This document shows, in pieces, positions 9,861 to 14,916 of a DNA stretch of 14,916 nucleotides (positions are counted from its first letter, which is position 1; each line of letters starts with the position of its first letter). Origin of the DNA: Conidiobolus incongruus B7586 (lineage: Eukaryota > Entomophthoromycota > Entomophthoromycetes > Entomophthorales > Conidiobolaceae). The position numbers and the translations under genes were made by a program. The stretch lies in the NCBI GenBank assembly GCA_000697335.1, contig JNEM01016119.1, positions 1-14,916 of the forward strand. The letters run 5' to 3'. The notes under the pieces were generated by a model. That model did not search any database, was not told the DNA's origin, and was given only the letters and a program-made list of their open reading frames with translations.

Positions 9861-11105
9861 ATGGATATAATTGGAGACCTCATCAACAAAGTAGCAGGGC
9901 CAGAAATCAGTAATATAATCAATCAACAAGTTACTCCAATTCTACTCAACACCCTCAAGCCCAATGTGAATCAGTACGTTGGTCAACATGTCCAAAGATC
10001 CAGAGATGAATTACACAACCAGTTGCCAGATAATATTAAGCGTGTGTTGGAAGACTTGACACCTCAGAGTGGTGGTACTTCTAACAGAGGGTTCTTAGAC
10101 GATTTGGCAGGACCTTTGGAGAATATGATTAGGACCAAATTAGGTGAAATTATTGGTGAGATTCAGCAAAAGGTACGTCAACTTGTAGATAATGTGACGG
10201 AAGGAACTACCAACAGAGTGACTGACGGCGTTATCGAAATTGCGAAACGCTCTCTAGAAATCAAAGCTCGCGAAACCAATCCCAACGACCAAGGCTTCGG
10301 CTCTAGAGCTATAGGCGATTCCGGCTCAGGTGACTTCGTAGATAACTTCGTACACAGATCTGTTGAAAATTGTCGACCACTTGTGAAGCAAGAACTGGAA
10401 AAAATCTACAACTTAGTGGTGGATCAAGTGCCTCAAGACGCCAGACGAGTCCTAGATAAATTCATGGATAGGGATCCCAATGTCAATTATCATTCTAGCT
10501 ATAATAATCAAGGTAATTTTAATCAAGCTCCTCAGAATTATGATCAAAATTACAACCAAGGTCAACAATTCAATAATAATCAACCTGGTTACCACCAAGG
10601 TCAAAACTATAACCAACAAAATTTCAACAATTTTGGCGGTCAGCAAAGCTTTGATCAAGGACAAAACTTCAATCAGGGTCAGAACTATAACCAAGGCCAA
10701 AGCTTCAACCCGGGTTATAACAACCAACCCAGTTATAACCAAGGCTACAACAACCAACCCAACTACAATCAAGGGCAAAATTATGACCAAAACCAATACC
10801 AATACCAAGGATCTCGAGGTATGGATTCTGGCGAAGTCAGGGATCGCGGTTTTATGAGTGATCTCATGAACGTAGGTCAAAAGTTAATGGACAAGGTGGA
10901 ACAAAAAATCCAATCCAATCCCATTCTAAGCGGCAAGGGAGGAGAATTCTTAGAAGAATTTTTCAACCGTGTTAAGGACAAGGTGAATCGAGTGACTGGG
11001 GAATTGATGCAAGCTTTGGAGAATAATATTATGAGGACTGTTAGCACAGAATTGAGTGGTGTTGCTAAGAATAAGTTGCAAGGATTGATTGGTGGAGGCC
11101 GATAA
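9861..11105 (+). CDS. Protein of unknown function with a central Q/N-rich prion-like domain
   Basis: An intact intronless gene of 414 residues. I do not recognise the family. The N-terminal part (about 1-205) is predicted mostly helical and amphipathic, notably about 85-135 and 170-203. A linker rich in Q, N, Y, G and F follows (about 207-317), built from loose repeats such as NYNQGQNF, YNQGY and NNQPSYNQ. The C-terminal part (about 318-414) is helical again and ends in GLIGGGR. RGFLDDL (77-83) and RGFMSDL (329-335) both open a helical region, hinting at an internal duplication. There is one cysteine (C171), no signal peptide and no membrane segment, so it is probably cytosolic. The layout recalls proteins that self-assemble or form condensates, but that is inference. 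C-ending codons (AAC, TAC, ATC) are frequent, which suggests good expression. The start is the first ATG after the TATA box; no earlier in-frame ATG is evident. Confidence 0.88.
   Translation: MDIIGDLINKVAGPEISNIINQQVTPILLNTLKPNVNQYVGQHVQRSRDELHNQLPDNIKRVLEDLTPQSGGTSNRGFLDDLAGPLENMIRTKLGEIIGEIQQKVRQLVDNVTEGTTNRVTDGVIEIAKRSLEIKARETNPNDQGFGSRAIGDSGSGDFVDNFVHRSVENCRPLVKQELEKIYNLVVDQVPQDARRVLDKFMDRDPNVNYHSSYNNQGNFNQAPQNYDQNYNQGQQFNNNQPGYHQGQNYNQQNFNNFGGQQSFDQGQNFNQGQNYNQGQSFNPGYNNQPSYNQGYNNQPNYNQGQNYDQNQYQYQGSRGMDSGEVRDRGFMSDLMNVGQKLMDKVEQKIQSNPILSGKGGEFLEEFFNRVKDKVNRVTGELMQALENNIMRTVSTELSGVAKNKLQGLIGGGR
10479..10811 (+). repeat. Degenerate repeat coding the Q/N/Y/G-rich segment
   Basis: Codes residues 207-317 of the 414-residue protein. 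The DNA is a run of CAA, AAC/AAT, TAT/TAC and GGT/GGC codons in loose units of the form (Y/F)NQGQ(N/S). Units vary at third positions, so the array is not a fresh expansion. Long open frames on the other strand and in another frame here are by-products of this composition. Confidence 0.85.
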
Positions 11106-11167
11106 TTTGATTATGATTGATTTATCATTTATATAAATTATAATTTATCTAATTTGTATTCGAATAT

Positions 11168-11173
11168 AATAAA
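11168..11173 (+). terminator. Poly(A) signal of the 414-residue gene
   Basis: AATAAA 63 bp after the stop codon, in A+T-rich trailer sequence. Weak on its own. Confidence 0.35.
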
Positions 11174-11846
11174 TTAAAATACATTATATTGTTAAAAATT
11201 CACATCTTTAATCAAATCATTAATCATTTAATATTATTCATTAATATTAACCACTATTTTTCAACTATATGAGACAAATTTTAATTTTATTTCATCAATA
11301 AGTATTCTATGGTAATTAGTATATTTATATTCATAATATCGTAAAGTTTACCTAATAAATTATATATAGATTTATATATTTTATCTTATCAAATATATGA
11401 AATTAAAGTAATTTGATAATTAATATGAATAATGTATTTACAAGGGTATTATAAAATATAAAAAAGTGAATTTATTTTCAAAATTTTAACACATATAAAA
11501 GTTTATATACTTTTTCAATAATAATTTTAAATTATATTATTTCAAAATAAAATAGAAATAATCACATTTTAAACTATTTGAGATTATTAAAAGAAACAAT
11601 AAAGTTGAACTATTTTAACTGATTATTAATTGAATTTTTAAATAGAATCTCTTTCAATTATGAAATAAAAGATCATTTGTAAAATTTTGTTTTTTAATCT
11701 ACATTATTAATAATTAACATTAATATGTTAATTTTATTTATAATTGAAAATGTAGTACCAATATTACTAATATTTAGTATATTTAAATATAATAGTCAAG
11801 CTAGAATATTCCATGAAATGGCTTTGAATATTCAAATAATCCATCT
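11174..11846. other. A+T-rich spacer
   Basis: No gene, RNA, repeat or regulatory site could be supported. It separates the 414-residue gene from the 3' end of the minus-strand pseudogene, so the two converge. Confidence 0.55.
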
Positions 11847-12610
11847 CTATATCATTTCCAAACGTTTTTCAAATACATATCTATGAGACTGAAGTGGTTG
11901 GCCAAACTGTTTGCGCCAGCCTTCAAACTAAAGCAGATATGGAGGAATGTACCTTAAGTTATATTGTAATAACTCCTCATCTGGGACTATTAGGGTGAAT
12001 TCAAGAATTAATTAATCCCATGCATCAAATCAAGCAATTAAAGTTCCAGTTGAGTTTCGTGATTCTTATCACTAGTTAACAGTTGTAAGCACGGTGCAAA
12101 ATATAACTATGAAATTATCAAAGCCTTCAATTTGTGAACGAGTTTGAAACTTAAAATTAAACCAATATTGGAGTCCGACAAACTGTCAATTTGAATACCA
12201 ACTGATTCAGTATTTCTAATGCGTTTGCGATGGGATTGCACAGGATTTCGATTTTGTAAAGTCTTTAAGAACTGAAACAGTTCATAGATACTTTATTGAA
12301 ACCCAAATGTATATTTCCAACAGTGAGAATGGGATATGTGGGTGTCCAAGATTGTAAACCTTGAGTGAATGTGTAATAATCAGATTCAGAAGATTCACTA
12401 CAGGAGTCAAGTTACTGTCGCCGTCATTCAATTGGCCAAGGATGAAGTTGGATCAGAATGTTTGTAAGACGGTGCCAAGACTGCTGCCACAATTGTTGCC
12501 AATCCAATTTATTATTACATCCATTAATGATTCAAATTTAGAGTTTGCTATCTGAAAACCTATTTTGGTTATCACTTTACGTAAGTGTTTTGTTACGATT
12601 TTATAGCGAT
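11847..12610 (-). pseudogene. Decayed leucine-rich protein gene (possibly LRR/F-box type)
   Basis: This block is visibly richer in G+C than its flanks. On the minus strand it reads as a chain of protein-like segments spread over several frames. In order they include IANSKFESLMDVIINWIGNN, CGSSLGTVLQTF, SNFILGQLNDGDSNLTPVV, LFQFLKTLQNRNPVQSHRK, SNIGLILSFKLVHKLKALII, LEFTLIVPDEELLQYNLRY and FEGWRKQFGQPLQSHRYVF. They are interrupted by about five stops and at least two frame changes, so no full product is possible. The regular leucines (NLTPVVNLLNL, LVHKLKALIIS, LQLLTS) resemble leucine-rich repeats of the ribonuclease-inhibitor-like kind often joined to an F-box, but no F-box was found at the N-terminal side. 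An alternative 40-codon frame (ESDYYTFTQGLQSWTPTYPI) overlaps the middle. It is a dead gene with reasonable certainty; the family is a guess. Confidence 0.6.
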
Positions 12611-13988
12611 TTTAACATATCCTTGTTGAATATTGATATCAAAAGTGATATTAGAATAAGTAAAATAAATGATACACGATCGAATCAAGTTCCCAATTCC
12701 AACACAATAAGTATTTGATTATAACTTTCAATGAAATGAAATATCAATTACAAATGAGAACATATCAAGTATTACTTATTTGGGAATTTGATATTGACTA
12801 ATTGAATCTATTTAAACTAAATAAAAGTTTAATGGATATTTAAAAAAATTTCAGAAATTAGACAAATGAAGTTAAATAGAATTAACTGATTTTGAAATGC
12901 TTAATATAATAATTAGGGTTGGAATTGTGGTGATATTTTGATATTAACAAATCTAGAAAATACTCCAATAAATTCAGATCATTACAACATTTAGAATTTA
13001 ACCATTGAACTCAATTCAAACTTGGTTATTAACGACTCTGAATATCTCACTTCATTCCCTATCATATTATTCCCATAATTATATTCTATTAAATGTTGAA
13101 AATATAGAATTCAACCCAATCTCCCCATATGATAATTTATTAATAATTAACTCAACGAAAGTTGTATAGTGAAAAATTTTGAAATAATATTATATTCAAG
13201 TAAATTGTTTATATATTTATTCAGAATAAAGTGAGAATTATAATCTAATTTGATTATTAAGATTTGTTCCAAAGAATAACCAAAATTCTAGGGTAATATT
13301 AACTTCATCCAAGTAAATTTTTTTTACCTATTAATAAACTTAACGATTTAAATAATTAATACTATAATCAAAACGATATTGGGTCTTTGGCATTATTTGT
13401 CTTTAGTATTTAATTTTTATATCATACTAATTTCATTTACCTTTCATCACCAAATATTAAGCTATTCCCAACCATTAATAGGTCAGTAGTCAGCCGTACT
13501 TGAACCTAGCTATAATTTATAAAGTTAAGACTAGAATTCGAGTTGTTTGCTACCAATAACTTTTGTGATATTATTTGTAACAAAAGTGGTGTATTTCTGT
13601 AGTGTTCTGTAGAGGATTTGTAAAACTTCTAGGAGTTATTTTTATTTATCGACTTTATATAATCCTTTTGTAGTCATCAGTCAGTTGAGATAGTGATTCA
13701 GAAATCAACTTAAATAAATAAAAAGAATTTCAACTTTGAATACTTATTGAATTAATTTAAAACCATAGTTATAGAATAGTTTTAAAATATTTTAAAATTA
13801 CATATATAATTAGATAGGTTATTAAATATTAATTGGTATAGGTTTTATAAAATATTATTCAAAATTAATTCAATAAGGAATATTTAATATTTGAGTAAAA
13901 TAAAAATTCATAATAAAAACAAAAAATTTAGAGATATTGGTTAATTAATTAGAAATAAATTGGATTGTATAAAAATAATATATAAATA
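12611..13988. other. Spacer between pseudogene and right-hand transposon
   Basis: No gene could be supported. A less A+T-rich patch at about 13480-13720 gives a 27-codon coding-like stretch on the plus strand (KLRLEFELFATNNFCDIICN) and then several stops. It may be another remnant or chance. The rest is unassigned. Confidence 0.5.
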
Positions 13989-14916
13989 TAGGGCCAACTC
14001 AAATCTGTCCTATTTTTTGCAATTTTCAGTTTGACCAATTTTGGTTTTAAAAACATTAGTCACCCAGCCAAAAAAATTAAAAAAATTAGTTATAAAAAAT
14101 AGCTTACCAATTTTTTTAATTCATAAAATCCACTAGTTTTCTCCTATAAACTTTGAAAATAAAGTCAAAAATATATCATTATATTTTATAGCAATATAAT
14201 TTTATTCTATAATAATTAAACAACTTTTATTTTATATTGAATATCACACAAATTTATAAAATCACCACTTTTAAACTTTATTTTGTCTTTTTCTCTTATG
14301 TCTCCTATTATTAATACTAGTAATAACAATAAAGCCTTTTTTAAACTATATTTAATAAAAATTATACTTATTTAGTTAAGGTAAAAAAACTATAAATCCT
14401 AGTGTTTTAACAAATTAAATGCTTCTTTTAAGTATATAATTATATCCTTATGTTAAAAAGAGTAAATTATTTAAAGTTAAGAATAAAACTTAATAAAATA
14501 TTAATTATATAAAAACTTTATTTATAAATTTAAAATTGCTAAACAAATTTTAACTAGTAAATAATATAGTAAAAATAGTTTTTTATTTAAAATAATTAAT
14601 ATTATTATAATAAAGAATAATTTGATTATTAAAACTTTTAATATATTATTATAATATACTTTTTTTATTAATATATTAATCTATTATTAATTATTTAGTA
14701 ATCTAATATATACTTACTCTTTTTAAAAAACAAACTATCTAAATTAAGGTATTTATTACTAATTGATTTGAAGACATTATTTTTTAATAATATACCCTTT
14801 GAATTTATAATAAATTGATTAATATTTTTATATTATATAATATACTATAAATATTTAAATTTTTTAAAGATTATATTTTAAATAAAATATCTATTTTTAT
14901 ATTAATAAATCATATT
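13989..14916 (+). mobile_element. Left part of a decayed DNA transposon, probably Tc1/mariner-like
   Basis: A sharp change in sequence texture occurs here. After TA at 13987-13988 comes a terminus-like stretch, TAGGGCCAACTCAAATC, then TGACCAATTTTGG and GTCACCCAGCC by 14070. Tc1/mariner ends commonly read CAGGG or CAGTG next to a TA target; one C-to-T change would give the TAGGG seen. From there to the window edge the DNA is almost pure A+T with no CpG. At 14298 an ATG opens MSPIINTSNNNKAFFKLYL, followed by stops; this resembles the start of some fungal Tc1-type transposases and stands at a sensible distance (about 310 bp) from the end. The right end is outside the window, so inverted repeats cannot be tested. 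Fossil, with many stops. Confidence 0.45.

Noticed and set aside
10480-10857. 125-codon plus-strand frame rich in T, K and I
   Set aside because: Shadow of the same low-complexity segment in another frame.
10452-10880. 142-codon minus-strand frame rich in V, I and L
   Set aside because: It is the antisense shadow of the Q/N-rich repeat: CAA/AAC codons read backwards give TTG/GTT. Its apparent hydrophobicity is an artefact.
12361-12555. 64-codon plus-strand frame beginning with TTG
   Set aside because: No ATG start; it lies antisense to the leucine-rich pseudogene, whose minus-strand reading is more protein-like.
13480-13720. Less A+T-rich patch considered as a small RNA gene or tRNA
   Set aside because: No tRNA A/B box pair, cloverleaf or recognisable snRNA motif could be read. 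The coding-like stretch is only about 27 codons.

Overview
This window looks like nuclear DNA of a very A+T-rich, early-diverging fungus. The evidence is a spliced homoisocitrate dehydrogenase gene (LYS12, the fungal alpha-aminoadipate route to lysine) with three introns of 52-59 nt and GT...AG ends, a rhodopsin-type (class A) GPCR-like gene, and long gene-poor A+T-rich spacers. From memory, class A GPCR-like and leucine-rich-repeat genes are abundant in Conidiobolus and related Entomophthoromycotina, so that group is my best guess. It is an inference, not a proof.

Layout: (1) 1-430, minus strand: N-terminal 143 residues of a GPCR-like receptor that runs off the left edge. (2) 431-7723: a gene desert holding a faint coding-like remnant (1516-1718), a 12-unit AT microsatellite, and a 1477-bp fossil DNA transposon (4256-5732) recognised by a diverged pair of 108-bp terminal inverted repeats. 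(3) 7724-9275: LYS12 with a readable promoter (two Gcn4/AP-1-type TGAGTCA sites, a CCAAT box, a TATA box), four exons, and a poly(A) hexamer. (4) 9861-11105: an intact intronless gene for a 414-residue protein of unknown function, with two helical regions flanking a Q/N/Y/G-rich prion-like segment. (5) About 11847-12610, minus strand: a decayed, leucine-rich protein-coding gene, possibly of the LRR/F-box type. (6) 13989 to the right edge: the left part of a second decayed DNA transposon, apparently Tc1/mariner-like.

Only LYS12 and the 414-residue gene are complete. They lie in tandem on the plus strand 610 bp apart, each with its own TATA box about 80 bp before its ATG and its own poly(A) signal, so they are separate transcription units. 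All three live genes, including the GPCR-like gene, show a TATA-like element 75-86 bp upstream of the start codon. Both fossil transposons have interiors richer in A+T and poorer in CpG than their surroundings, which suggests ageing by C-to-T change. No rRNA, tRNA, CRISPR or viral element was recognised. The most novel items are the unknown prion-like gene and the two undescribed-looking transposon fossils.
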